Positions 16,177 to 24,525 of a DNA stretch of 38,137 bases are shown piece after piece (position 1 is the stretch's first letter; every line of letters starts with the position of its first letter). The translations under genes were made by a program, and so were the position numbers. The notes below the pieces were generated by a model, which saw only the letters and a program-made list of their open reading frames with translations, was not told the origin of the DNA and did not search any database. Source of the DNA: DASYYE01 sp035946955 (GTDB lineage Bacteria; Actinomycetota; Actinomycetes; Streptosporangiales; Streptosporangiaceae); NCBI GenBank assembly GCA_035946955.1, contig DASYYE010000160.1:1-38137 (forward strand), given 5' to 3'.

Positions 16177-17169
16177 ATGGAACATAGTTATATTGACGGT
16201 GATACCGTGCGCGTGCCCGTACTTTCACTCAGGCCCGGGAACTCCCCGCGCCTGAAAGGCGAAGACAAGGCCCATGTTGCGCGGCTTGCCGAGCTTGATG
16301 CCCCACTGCCGCCAATTCTCGTCGACCAGAGCACGATGCGGGTGATCGACGGCATGCACCGCCTGCAGGCCGCGTCACTGCGCGGGCAGGATGAAATTGA
16401 AGTCATATTTTTCACGGGCTCGGACGCGGATATCTTCCTGCGTGCCGTCGAGGAGAATATTTCACATGGCCTGCCGCTCTCGCGACAAGACCGGCGGGCC
16501 GCTGCTACCCGGATAATACAATCCTGGCCTGAACTGTCTGACCGCGCCATTGCTCGCTCCACAGGGTTGTCCCCAAAGACGGTCTCAGAGATCAGGCGAT
16601 CCGCTGACCAAGTCCCTGACGTAGAAGCAAGAGTCGGCAGGGATGGCAGGACCCGGCCCCTTGACCACAGCGAAGGCAGGATACGCGCGGCAGAATTCCT
16701 CGCGGCACAGCCAACGGCATCGCTGCGGCAGGCAGCCAGGGTCGCGCGGATATCTCCAGCGACAGCCAAGGACGTCCGGCTGCGAATGCTGCGCGGCGAG
16801 AGCCCTCTCAACGTCAAGGGTGCCGAACCAGCCGTCACGCCGCCGACGCAGACCGCGGCACAGGGAGAGAACCAGCCAAGGCCGGCAACCAGAATACCTG
16901 GCGCCAATTCACCCGATCCGTTGGGTGCGGTCGGGCAAATGACACGGGATCCTTCGATTCGGCAGAATCAGCAGGGCCGGGTGCTGCTGCAACTCCTTCG
17001 CGCGAACGCTACAGGCGTGCAGGACCTGTACTCGCTCGTCACTGCGGTGCCGCCACACCGGGTCGCCACCGTGGGCCAACTGGCACGGCAGTACGCCTCG
17101 ATGTGGACACATTTCGCCGAGGAACTCAAAGAGCGCTCCAAGGTCATCGATCCACGTGGGTCGTGGTGA
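16177..17169 (+). CDS. StrR-family ParB-like transcriptional activator
   Basis: A 330-residue pathway-specific regulator. ATG 16177 is preceded by AGGAGG (16165-16170) at 6 bp. The N-terminal ParB/sulfiredoxin-like part includes SPRLKGED (23-30), PLPPILVD and the diagnostic VIDGMHRLQAASLRG (56-70). The helix-turn-helix lies at about 117-141 (LSDRAIARSTGLSPKTVSEI), followed by a proline-rich linker and a conserved-looking C-terminus ending FAEELKERSK. Layout and length match StrR/NovG-type activators of antibiotic and aminoglycoside clusters. It probably activates the PKS operon upstream, whose promoter is outside the window, so no binding site can be tested here. The GC content and third-base bias of its 5' half are lower than in the PKS genes. 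Its last 261 bp overlap, in antisense, the 3' end of the BTAD regulator frame. Confidence 0.9.
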   Translation: MEHSYIDGDTVRVPVLSLRPGNSPRLKGEDKAHVARLAELDAPLPPILVDQSTMRVIDGMHRLQAASLRGQDEIEVIFFTGSDADIFLRAVEENISHGLPLSRQDRRAAATRIIQSWPELSDRAIARSTGLSPKTVSEIRRSADQVPDVEARVGRDGRTRPLDHSEGRIRAAEFLAAQPTASLRQAARVARISPATAKDVRLRMLRGESPLNVKGAEPAVTPPTQTAAQGENQPRPATRIPGANSPDPLGAVGQMTRDPSIRQNQQGRVLLQLLRANATGVQDLYSLVTAVPPHRVATVGQLARQYASMWTHFAEELKERSKVIDPRGSW

Positions 17170-20100
17170 GCATAACGCCACGTCGTCACGTTCTGGCGGC
17201 CCGAACTGCCAACGGCGGCGGTCCACTGGGACATCCATGGCCGCAAAGAGCTCTTCGCACGATGCCCGGTGGTCGGCCGCGGTCTGGTGGTCACCGAGAG
17301 CTTCCGCAGCGCGCGACATGCCCAGCAGTGCGTAAGCCTGCTCCGGGCGGTAGTTGACGCCAGCCGCCCTTGTGTAGGCCTGCGTATGCAACTCTGCCGC
17401 CAGGGCGTGTTCGCCGCGCTTGTGCAGTAGCCATCCGATCATGTTCTCCGCTTTTGCGCGCCGCAGCGGTGAAGCGCTCGACCGGGCGTGATCGAGGCAG
17501 CTGCGGGCATGCTCGGCGGACTGATCCACAAGGCCTAGATGGTGGGCGATATTGGCGGACAGCGCCTGCGCGAGGGCGACGATGCCAGGTTCTCTCGTGC
17601 CGTCAGACATCTCGTGTGCCCGGGTGATGACAACTTGGGCCTGGGCGTACTCGCCGAGACCGACATGTGCGAGTGCCAGGTCGATAAGTGCCACGAATTC
17701 GTTCTCGTGCTGACCAAGCTGCCTGCAGAGGTCCAGTGAGCGCCGGGCAGCGATGACGGCATCTTGATACCTGCCCCACTGCTCATACAGGGTGCTGAGA
17801 ATGGTGAGCGACTGCGCTTCTGCCCTCGCCAAGCCCATGGCACGCTCAAGAGCGATTGCCCTCTCCAGGTGTTCCAAGGCTTCGGGGAAGCGTCCATGCA
17901 GGCTCTCATAGAGGCCCAGGGTGCTGTTGAGGTGAGCCTCCGTGCCGGAGTCCCCGACACGGATCGCAATGTCCAGCCCTTCCTGAGCTACCGCGATGCC
18001 TTCAGCGAAATCGCCAAGCTCCCAGCAGGCGACGCTGAGATTGGCGAGGCTGACTCCCAGCAGGGCAGCGTCGCCAAGGCGGCGCGCAGCCTCGACCGCG
18101 GCGCGGCACAGCGGCTCGTACTCGTTGAGAGCCCCGTTCGCATTCAGGTAGAAGGCCACGTTACGCGCGAGGAGCACGGCATGCCGGTCGTAACCGCTGC
18201 GCGTTGCGAGCCTGACCGCGGACAGTAATGCGGCCTGTTCGCGCGCGAACCACTCACCCGCCCGGTCCGCGTCCGTCAGGTCGGGCAGCACGAGCGCTTC
18301 GGCGCTGACTCCGGTCAGGATCTTGCGGCGGCCTGGGAAGAGCAGCGCGCATGCCAGGTCAGTTGCCATCAAGTAGTAGTCGAGCAGGCGCTCGATCGCC
18401 GCTTTCCTGGCGCTATCTTCGGTGCCGTCATCTACCCCGCGCGCGAAGCTGCTCACCAGGTCATGGAAGGAATAGACGCCGAGCTCAGGCTGTGTCAGCA
18501 GATGCACGTCCAGCAGGTGCTCGAGCCGGTCTTCGGTGTGCCACGGCGAGGTGCCGAGCAGGGCCGCCGCAGCGTGCACATCGATGCTGCTCCCCGGGTG
18601 GAGTGCCAAGAGCCGGAAGGCAGTGCGGCTCTCCTCGGCAAGAACCTGGTAGGAAAGCCGGAGGTTCGCCGCCACACTCCGCTCCCCCATGCTGAGTTCG
18701 TCCAATCGCCGGGTCTCGTCGCGCAGTCGCTCGCTCATGTACCCCAGCGTCCAGCGTGGGCGGTTGTCCAGCCTGGCCGTGGCGATGCGAAGGGCGAGCG
18801 GGAGATGGTCGCAGAGCCGAGCCAGCTCAGCAGCCGCCTCGGGTTCGGCGGCGACACGGCGCGCACCGAGTGTGGTGGCAATGAAAGCGCCACTCTCCTC
18901 CGGAGTCATGGTGTCGATGGAAATCCACTCAGCACCATCAATGTCCAAGAGCCGTGTCCGGCATGTCACCAGCACCAGGCTGCCTGACCCCGCAGGAAGC
19001 AGTGAGCGGATACCGCTGGCTCCTGAGGCATTGTCGAGGACTATCAGCGCGCGTTTCCCGTATACCAGCCTCTGCCACAATGCCGACCGCCCAGGCACGT
19101 CATCCGGAATCTTCTCGCCGGGCAGCCCGAGCGCCCTCAGCAAGATTCCCAGTGCATCGGCGGGAGTGATGGGCTTCTGGTCCGGCGAGTATCCGCGCAG
19201 GTCGACATAGATCTGGCCCGCCGGATAGTCCGGCACCAGCTGATGTGCGGCTCTGATCGCCAGCGAAGTCTTGCCGCTACCACCGATGCCGTCAATGCCT
19301 ATGATGCCTCCGGTCTCTCGCGCGCGCCTGAAAATCCTGTTCAATTCTGCATCTCGGCCGACGAAATCGGCTATATCGTATGGCAGGGTGCAGGGGGATT
19401 CGGTGTAGCTGACGGGCAGTGGCAGGAATGGCGAGCCCGCCGCAGGCGTCTCCAGGTCCGGGGCCGCGCGGAGAATGCGCTCGTACAGCCTGGCGAGGTG
19501 GGGCCCTGGGTCGATGCCGAGCTCTTCCACCAGCAGCAACTGCAGCCTTCCGTACTCCTCCAGGGCCTCGGCTTGGCGGCCAGCGCGATAGAGCGCAAGC
19601 ATGAGCTGACCGCGCAGGTTCTCACGTAGCGGGTAGCTGCATACGACCTCCCGCAACTCGGCCACGAGATCGGCAGCTCCGCCGAGACCCAGCCGCAGCT
19701 CGAAGAGTTGCTCCATGGCAGCGAGCCGGCGTTCCTCAAGTGCGGTGGCGGCCGCCTCGATCACCGGGCTGCTCATCCCCGATAGGACAGGACCGCGCCA
19801 CAGAGCAAGTGCAGCCGCTAACCCCTCCACCGCCGCCGCGGGGCGCCCGGCCGCGACCGCTTCGCTGGCGCTGCTCACGAGCGCACTGAACTCGGTCAGG
19901 TCGAGTTGACTGCCGACAAGGACGGCACGGTACCCGGGACCGTCTGTGACAACCAGTCCTTCCCCTGCTGGTATGCGGCGGCGCAGGTCGGAGACGGCTT
20001 TGCGCACCTGGTGTGAGGCTGTCTCCGGCGGGGCATCCGCCCAGACGGCGGCGACCAGCCGTGAGACCGGCAGCACCTTTCCGGGCTCCAAGAGCAAGGT

Positions 20101-20214
20101 GGCCAGAACCCGCTCCGGGACCAGGCCACCGAACCGGAGGCGCTGGCCGCCCGCCCACCCTTCCAGCGGCCCGAGAATGTTGAACCGCAGCCCCGTCTCC
20201 CCAGCGACGCGCAT
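16909..20214 (-). CDS. AfsR/SARP-type regulator (BTAD, NB-ARC ATPase, TPR)
   Basis: An 1101-residue regulator read leftward from ATG 20214. Domains: an OmpR-like winged helix at about 10-95 (FGGLVPERVLATLLLEPGK), a bacterial transcriptional activation domain at about 100-245, an NB-ARC/AP-ATPase at about 285-560 with Walker A GIGGSGKTS near 308-316 and a Walker B-like ALIVLDNA, and TPR-like helical repeats at about 640-1005. This architecture is that of AfsR-like cluster regulators. Leu132, Leu663 and Leu1014 are TTA codons, which in streptomycetes make translation depend on the bldA tRNA. The last roughly 87 codons are antisense to the StrR-type gene and do not look like TPR sequence. The natural stop may have been lost, or the overlap may be genuine. 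Confidence 0.9.
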   Translation of the reverse strand: MRVAGETGLRFNILGPLEGWAGGQRLRFGGLVPERVLATLLLEPGKVLPVSRLVAAVWADAPPETASHQVRKAVSDLRRRIPAGEGLVVTDGPGYRAVLVGSQLDLTEFSALVSSASEAVAAGRPAAAVEGLAAALALWRGPVLSGMSSPVIEAAATALEERRLAAMEQLFELRLGLGGAADLVAELREVVCSYPLRENLRGQLMLALYRAGRQAEALEEYGRLQLLLVEELGIDPGPHLARLYERILRAAPDLETPAAGSPFLPLPVSYTESPCTLPYDIADFVGRDAELNRIFRRARETGGIIGIDGIGGSGKTSLAIRAAHQLVPDYPAGQIYVDLRGYSPDQKPITPADALGILLRALGLPGEKIPDDVPGRSALWQRLVYGKRALIVLDNASGASGIRSLLPAGSGSLVLVTCRTRLLDIDGAEWISIDTMTPEESGAFIATTLGARRVAAEPEAAAELARLCDHLPLALRIATARLDNRPRWTLGYMSERLRDETRRLDELSMGERSVAANLRLSYQVLAEESRTAFRLLALHPGSSIDVHAAAALLGTSPWHTEDRLEHLLDVHLLTQPELGVYSFHDLVSSFARGVDDGTEDSARKAAIERLLDYYLMATDLACALLFPGRRKILTGVSAEALVLPDLTDADRAGEWFAREQAALLSAVRLATRSGYDRHAVLLARNVAFYLNANGALNEYEPLCRAAVEAARRLGDAALLGVSLANLSVACWELGDFAEGIAVAQEGLDIAIRVGDSGTEAHLNSTLGLYESLHGRFPEALEHLERAIALERAMGLARAEAQSLTILSTLYEQWGRYQDAVIAARRSLDLCRQLGQHENEFVALIDLALAHVGLGEYAQAQVVITRAHEMSDGTREPGIVALAQALSANIAHHLGLVDQSAEHARSCLDHARSSASPLRRAKAENMIGWLLHKRGEHALAAELHTQAYTRAAGVNYRPEQAYALLGMSRAAEALGDHQTAADHRASCEELFAAMDVPVDRRRWQFGPPERDDVALCSPRPTWIDDLGALFEFLGEMCPHRGVLPCQLAHGGDPVWRHRSDERVQVLHACSVRAKELQQHPALLILPNRRIPCHLPDRTQRIG

Positions 20215-20596
20215 TCTGCCAGCGTACGGCAGGCCTCGTCTCCGCAGCTATACGAATATCTCCTAATTTATGGAACTTATGTCGGGTGCACACCACTTAC
20301 GGCTGTTCTCGTCGCACACGCTGACTAACTGACCGTTACAGCCGACGAGCTCCGCCATGCATCACCCCCGGCCAGCATCCACCAGACGCCCCGTGCACGA
20401 ACTGGCCGATCACCGGGCGGCAGGCCCGACGGCAAGCGCGCGCACGAGGATTTCCACGCGGCCACAGGCACACGCGATCTGCGGCTGGAGTTACTAAGAT
20501 CCAGCAGCCGCCCGGCCGGGCTGGCGACAGCGCTCAGGAAAAGCTTTCCGCAACTATTCACCATTCTGTTGGCCGAAGCTGCCATGATCGCTGCCC

Positions 20597-20758
20597 TTAG
20601 GCCGGCGACACCCTGAGCAACGTCGGCCCGGTACCCTCTCCGACGGCGTGATGCGCGTGCGCCAGCCGGAGGTGGCCGCCGCCGGCTGTCAGCATCAGGC
20701 TGAAGGCCAGCAGCGCAGTGATAACTCCGGTAAGTCCGGCGTAGTGCTTGTTTCCCAT
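20597..20758 (-). CDS. Small putative membrane or secreted peptide (53 aa)
   Basis: An overlooked short frame read leftward from ATG 20758 to TAA 20599-20597. A good ribosome binding site, AAAGGA, lies about 8 bp upstream. The peptide begins MGNKHYAGLTGVITALLAFS, with a Lys/His n-region, a hydrophobic stretch (residues 8-25) and a small-residue AGGG segment. It ends with a His-rich tail (HLRLAHAHHAVGEG) and a stop. It could be a signal peptide with a short mature part or a single-pass membrane peptide. No family is recognised. The ATG plus ribosome binding site plus hydrophobic core argues for it; the isolated position and short length argue against it. Confidence 0.35.
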   Translation of the reverse strand: MGNKHYAGLTGVITALLAFSLMLTAGGGHLRLAHAHHAVGEGTGPTLLRVSPA

Positions 20759-21413
20759 GACTCAATCCTTTTGATGCCTGGTTATTCCCGCATTGACGGG
20801 CCAGACATTGCCATGGCCTTTTCCCTCGTCGTTCCCGATACGGTACCCAAACCTAGACCGACGGTGAGCAATGCAGAACTGGGACGACATCGCGCGGGAG
20901 CGGTTGACTTTTTCGCTGTGAACCCGCTGTCCCGGCAGCCAGGGCTGCGGCGAGCTTTCACGCTAGGGAATCGACGGAGCGGTGGGGCGATGACCAACTG
21001 CGCCCCGTCGCCAGTTGCACGCGTTGGCCGCGTTCCGCGACCCTCGAGTGGCATCGCCGTAGGGTCAGCATCCGTCCGGCGTGCCAAGAATACAGAGAAT
21101 GCACGTGACGGCGGCCTGTGCGCGCCCCACCAACCGCTCCAGCACGCTGGCCGACCGCGCGCCATTTTGGAACTTCTGAAGCTGCCGCTAATTTGCCTGG
21201 TCTAACCACTGCCGAGAGCTAAGAATTTCGAGTAAGCAAGAGCGTGGCAGGAAGCGGACTACCGCTCTCGGGCGCATGTGCAATTCGGACAGAAGTACCA
21301 TGGCGGACCATGGAGCCCAGGAGACAAGGCCTGTGTTCAGCATCCAAACGATGACCAGCAACGGAATGCACCAACTGGTCAGCGTCGTAGAGATAACCGA
21401 GCATGGGGCGCAG

Positions 21414-21703
21414 GAAGCGCCAGAGCCACCCGAGCCAGTACTCGCTGCGATACGTACGGCCGTACGCGGCCACCTCGACCTCTTGGGTCATGAGTCCGGC
21501 CCGGCCGTGACCGATGTGACGATCATTGGCGAGGCCGTCCGGGTCATTGACTGCCGGCCCGGCAGCTAGTAAGGCAACTGGCTCAGGCTCGGCACCTTCA
21601 GTGCGGGCAAGACGGTCGAGGCTGTCCTCTTCCCCAACGTCTCAGCGAACTCCCTGTCCGCCGGCATGCCAGCCTGCACATCTTCGCCATGACCCTCGGC
21701 TGA
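21414..21703 (+). pseudogene. Decayed OB-fold fragment resembling the C-terminal part of DnaE
   Basis: One frame reads VTDVTIIGEAVRVIDCRPGS, then TAG TAA, then continues in the same frame as GNWLRLGTFSAGKTVEAVLF followed by PNV. A shifted frame then gives LHIFAMTLG and a stop at 21701-21703. The order matches the nucleic-acid-binding OB-fold near the end of bacterial DNA polymerase III alpha. From memory of that family, it has V-T-x-x-G, G-N-x-W, then S/T-x-E-x-x-F-F-P, and finally A-M-x-L. Two stops and a shift make it a relic if the match is real. Similarity is judged by eye over a short span, so confidence is low. Confidence 0.3.
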
Positions 21704-21809
21704 CTGCCCTGCGGGCGTGAGCGCGCCCCCACCACACCGCATTGTTCGTCGTGTGCGCACGGAGTGAGTGGGGTGTGTGCGCTCGGCCGCAGGGCACTGA
21801 CGAGGAAAA

Positions 21810-21818
21810 GATCCGATG
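21810..21818. promoter_or_regulatory. Upstream half-site of the fucose operator
   Basis: GATCCGATG at 21810-21818 repeats exactly the bases of the right arm of the operator at 21875-21883, 65 bp downstream and on the same strand. Both lie in the fuconate dehydratase promoter region. A second weak binding site for the same repressor is possible. Confidence 0.35.
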
Positions 21819-21858
21819 ACTTGATGCGGACGTCTTGCCGTGACCTGGTCAGGCATGC

Positions 21859-21886
21859 AAACATCCGATCAATAGATCCGATGTTT
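21859..21886. promoter_or_regulatory. Palindromic operator upstream of the L-fucose operon (GntR-type)
   Basis: Arms AAACATCCGATC (21859-21870) and GATCCGATGTTT (21875-21886) around AATA form an inverted repeat of 12 bp with one mismatched pair, ending 20 bp before the GTG start of the fuconate dehydratase gene. The position suits a repressor that blocks transcription or clearance. The operon ends with a GntR/FCD regulator gene, the obvious candidate to bind here. The 12-mer ATCCGATCAATA (21863-21874) recurs in reverse orientation at 34971-34982. Confidence 0.65.
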
Positions 21887-21906
21887 CTGGCCCTCGGGGA
21901 GCGCTT

Positions 21907-23343
21907 GTGACGCACGTGCAGCCAGCAGGCTCTGCTACGGTCCCGGCTCGGTCGGCCGTCGCGGACGGCCACGCCAGCGCCAGGATCGTGGCGCTCGACT
22001 GCTTTGACGTGCGTTTTCCTACGTCTCTCCAGCATGACGGGTCGGACGCGATGAACCAAGACCCGGATTACTCGGCGGCGTATGCCGTGCTGCGGACGGA
22101 CATCGACGGGCTCGAGGGGAACGCGCTGTGCTTCACGATCGGCCGCGGCAACAACATCGTGGTGGCCGCGATCGAGGCGCTGCGGCCGCATGTCGTCGGC
22201 CGGCCGGTCGCTGACCTCATCGGTGGGCTCGGTGCCTTCAGCGCGGAGTTGATCGGCGACAGCCAGCTCCGGTGGCTTGGGCCGGAGAAGGGCGTCATGC
22301 ACATGGCCATCGGTGCCGTTGTCAACGCCGCCTGGGACCTGGCCGCGAAGGTGGCGGGAAAGCCGTTGTGGCGCCTGCTGGCCGACATGACGCCGGAACA
22401 GATCGTGGCGGTTGTCGACTTCCGCTACATCGACGACGCACTGACCCCGCAGGAGGCGCTGGACATCCTGGTGGCCGCTCGCGAGGGCCGCGACCAGCGG
22501 ATCGCTGCGCTCCTACGATCGGGGTACCCCGCATACACCACGACGCCGGGCTGGATCGGCTACTCCGACGCCAAGCTGGCCGAACTCTCACGGCAGGCAG
22601 TCGCCGACGGGTTCACGCAGATCAAGCTAAAGGTGGGGGCTGACACCGAGGCCGACACCCGCCGCCTGGCGCTGGCCAGGCAGGCCGTAGGCCCCCACAT
22701 CCGCATTGCCGTGGACGCGAACCAGCGCTGGGGTATCGGGCAAGCAAAGGCCGCAATCGCCGCGCTCGCTCCCTGGCAGCCGTACTGGGTCGAGGAGCCG
22801 ACCAGCCCGGACGAGATCATCGGCCTGGCCGCGATCCGTGAGGCGGTCGCCCCGATACGGGTCGCGGTCGGGGAGCACATCGCCAACCGGGTGATCTTCA
22901 AGCAGATCCTGCAGGTACAGGCGGCAGACGTGCTGACGATCGACGCGTGCCGGGTGGCGGGTGTCAACGAGAACCTGGCGATCTTGCTGATGGCCGCGAA
23001 GTTCGGCGTGCCAGTCTGCCCGCACGCTGGCGGCGTGGGGCTCTGCGAGATGGTCCAGCACCTGGCGATGTTCGACTACGCGGCGGTGTCGGCCACCACA
23101 GACAACCGGGTGCTTGAGTACGTCGACCACCTGCACGAGCACTTCACCGACCCGGCGCGCGTCACCGGCGGCCATTACCTCACGCCGAGCACACCGGGGT
23201 TCTCTGCGACGCTGCGCCCAGCGTCGCTGCGCGACTACGAGTTCCCGCACGGCTCCGTCTGGCAGCACCTGGGAGCACTGACTGGTACCGATTCAACGCT
23301 GATCTCCGACAGCCCCTCACCATCCCCGATAGGAGAGCCATGA
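21907..23343 (+). CDS. fucD: L-fuconate dehydratase (enolase superfamily)
   Basis: A 478-residue member of the mandelate racemase subgroup that dehydrates L-fuconate to 2-keto-3-deoxy-L-fuconate. GTG 21907 has GGGGAG 7 bp upstream. The family's first signature regions are present (SDAMNQDPDYSAAYAVLRTD). Catalytic and Mg-binding residues are all kept: the KLK motif Lys240/Lys242, Asp270 in DANQRW, Glu296 in VEEP, Glu323 in GEH and His373 in CPHAGG. These sit at a constant offset of 22 from the residues I recall for the Xanthomonas enzyme (Lys220, Asp248, Glu274, Glu301, His351). The C-terminal LEYVDHLHEHF is also typical. It is the first gene of the operon and the most specific marker that the substrate is L-fucose. 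It overlaps the binding-protein gene by 4 bp. Confidence 0.94.
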   Translation: MTHVQPAGSATVPARSAVADGHASARIVALDCFDVRFPTSLQHDGSDAMNQDPDYSAAYAVLRTDIDGLEGNALCFTIGRGNNIVVAAIEALRPHVVGRPVADLIGGLGAFSAELIGDSQLRWLGPEKGVMHMAIGAVVNAAWDLAAKVAGKPLWRLLADMTPEQIVAVVDFRYIDDALTPQEALDILVAAREGRDQRIAALLRSGYPAYTTTPGWIGYSDAKLAELSRQAVADGFTQIKLKVGADTEADTRRLALARQAVGPHIRIAVDANQRWGIGQAKAAIAALAPWQPYWVEEPTSPDEIIGLAAIREAVAPIRVAVGEHIANRVIFKQILQVQAADVLTIDACRVAGVNENLAILLMAAKFGVPVCPHAGGVGLCEMVQHLAMFDYAAVSATTDNRVLEYVDHLHEHFTDPARVTGGHYLTPSTPGFSATLRPASLRDYEFPHGSVWQHLGALTGTDSTLISDSPSPSPIGEP

Positions 23344-24500
23344 GAACCACCAGAGCAAGCAGGCACCTGTCCTGCGCTGTGGCACTAACCGCCATCGGCC
23401 TGCTGCTCGCCGCCTGCGGCTCGGGCAGCAACAGCAAGTCCACCTCGTCATCGGGTTCATCGCGCCCGGTCATTGGGGTGGACCTGACCTACAACAACAC
23501 CGCGTTCTGGGCCGCGTACATCAACTACGAGACGCAGTACGCCGCCCAGATGCACATCAAGCTGATTGGCCCGTTGCTGGCCAGCGCCAGCGCCAGCCTG
23601 CAGAACACCCAGATCGAGAACCTGGTCAACGAGGGGGCCCAGGCCATCGTCGTCAACCCGGAGACCGCCGCCAGCCTCGGGCCGGCGATCAGCTACGCCG
23701 CAGCGCACCATGTGCAGCTCGTATCTGTCGACACGATCGTGGGCGTCGGCCACGTCTACATGGTCGTCCGCGCCTCGAACACGCTCTACGGGCAGGACGC
23801 CTGCGCCTACATCGCCAGCCACGTCAAGTCCGGGTACGTGCTCAACATCGAAGGCGACCTGACCTCCTCGAACGGTGCCGACCGCACCAACGCGTTCAAC
23901 TCCTGCATGGCCACGAACGACCCCGGAGTGAAGGTCCTCAAAGACCCCACCGTCTGGAACGACGCCACTGCCGTCACCGACGCGCAGAACGCGATCAACG
24001 CCTATGGCTCGCAGCTCAAGGCCATCTACTCCCAGTGGTCCAGCCCGGACACCGGCATCATCCCGCTGCTCAAGAGCAAGGGACTCGGCCCCGGCTCGGC
24101 GCACCCGGTCATCCTGATCAGCGATGACGGCGTGCCGTTCGAAATGTGCGACATCGGCAACGGTTCGGTCACCGCGTCGCAGTCCCAGCCCGCCAACCTG
24201 TACGCCAAGTACGCGCTCACCTACGCGGTCGACGCCGCGAAGCACGTCAAGCTGTCGCCGGGCATGGCCGGTGGCGGTGCGCCCACGTTGCAGGACGTGA
24301 GCTACTCCGGTGACAAGAACCTGGCCGACCCGATCGTGGCGCCGTTCGTGACCAAGAGCGCCCTGAACCTCAGTGTGTCATCCCCGGTCGACGGCCTGCC
24401 CGGCACAACAACCACCACCCCCGTGACTGACCAGACGTTGTGGGGCAACGTGTACGGCACCGCCCACGGCGGTGTCTGCTCGGCGTCCGCATCGTCTTAG
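23340..24500 (+). CDS. Sugar ABC transporter substrate-binding lipoprotein
   Basis: A 386-residue periplasmic-binding-protein-1-like (ribose-type, Peripla_BP_4) lipoprotein. ATG 23340 overlaps the dehydratase stop, with GGAGAG just upstream. The signal peptide has basic residues, a hydrophobic core and the lipobox LLAAC with Cys26, followed by a Ser/Gly-rich tether. The mature protein shows IGVDLTYNNTAFW, a NLVNEGAQAIVVNPE segment and VSVDT, as in pentose/hexose-binding proteins. It is located on the outer face of the membrane. With the ATPase and permease encoded next it forms an importer, most likely for L-fucose or a fucosylated saccharide (from context). Confidence 0.9.
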   Translation: MRTTRASRHLSCAVALTAIGLLLAACGSGSNSKSTSSSGSSRPVIGVDLTYNNTAFWAAYINYETQYAAQMHIKLIGPLLASASASLQNTQIENLVNEGAQAIVVNPETAASLGPAISYAAAHHVQLVSVDTIVGVGHVYMVVRASNTLYGQDACAYIASHVKSGYVLNIEGDLTSSNGADRTNAFNSCMATNDPGVKVLKDPTVWNDATAVTDAQNAINAYGSQLKAIYSQWSSPDTGIIPLLKSKGLGPGSAHPVILISDDGVPFEMCDIGNGSVTASQSQPANLYAKYALTYAVDAAKHVKLSPGMAGGGAPTLQDVSYSGDKNLADPIVAPFVTKSALNLSVSSPVDGLPGTTTTTPVTDQTLWGNVYGTAHGGVCSASASS

Positions 24501-24525
24501 CACCTCCACCGGAACGGATAGGTCC

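Larger units (their letters stand above)
20215..21858. other. Gene-poor region between regulator and fucose operon
   Basis: About 1.6 kb with lower GC than its surroundings and no confident long gene. The bases just beyond 20214 must hold the promoter of the leftward BTAD regulator; an AT-richer stretch at about 20248-20283 is the likely area. Within the region I see one plausible short gene (20597-20758, -) and one decayed OB-fold fragment (about 21414-21703, +). Frames at 20648-21205 (+), 20782-21165 (-) and 21219-21491 (-) have no recognisable family. The stretch 20759-21413 otherwise shows nothing I can name. It could be a former mobile-element scar between two clusters, but no terminal repeats, integrase or transposase are visible. 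Confidence 0.5.

Noticed and set aside
20648..21205. 185-codon + strand frame in the gene-poor region
   Set aside because: No ribosome binding site, no family resemblance, irregular codon use, and it conflicts with the better-supported short frame on the other strand.
21219..21491. 90-codon - strand frame beginning MTQEVEVAAYGRTYRSEYWL
   Set aside because: Its aromatic-rich start looked protein-like, but there is no Shine-Dalgarno and no family, and the overlapping + frame offers a competing OB-fold reading. Left uncalled.
20215..21906. Insertion sequence or integrative element between the two clusters
   Set aside because: No transposase or integrase gene, terminal inverted repeats or target duplication could be found; only a weak gene relic is present.
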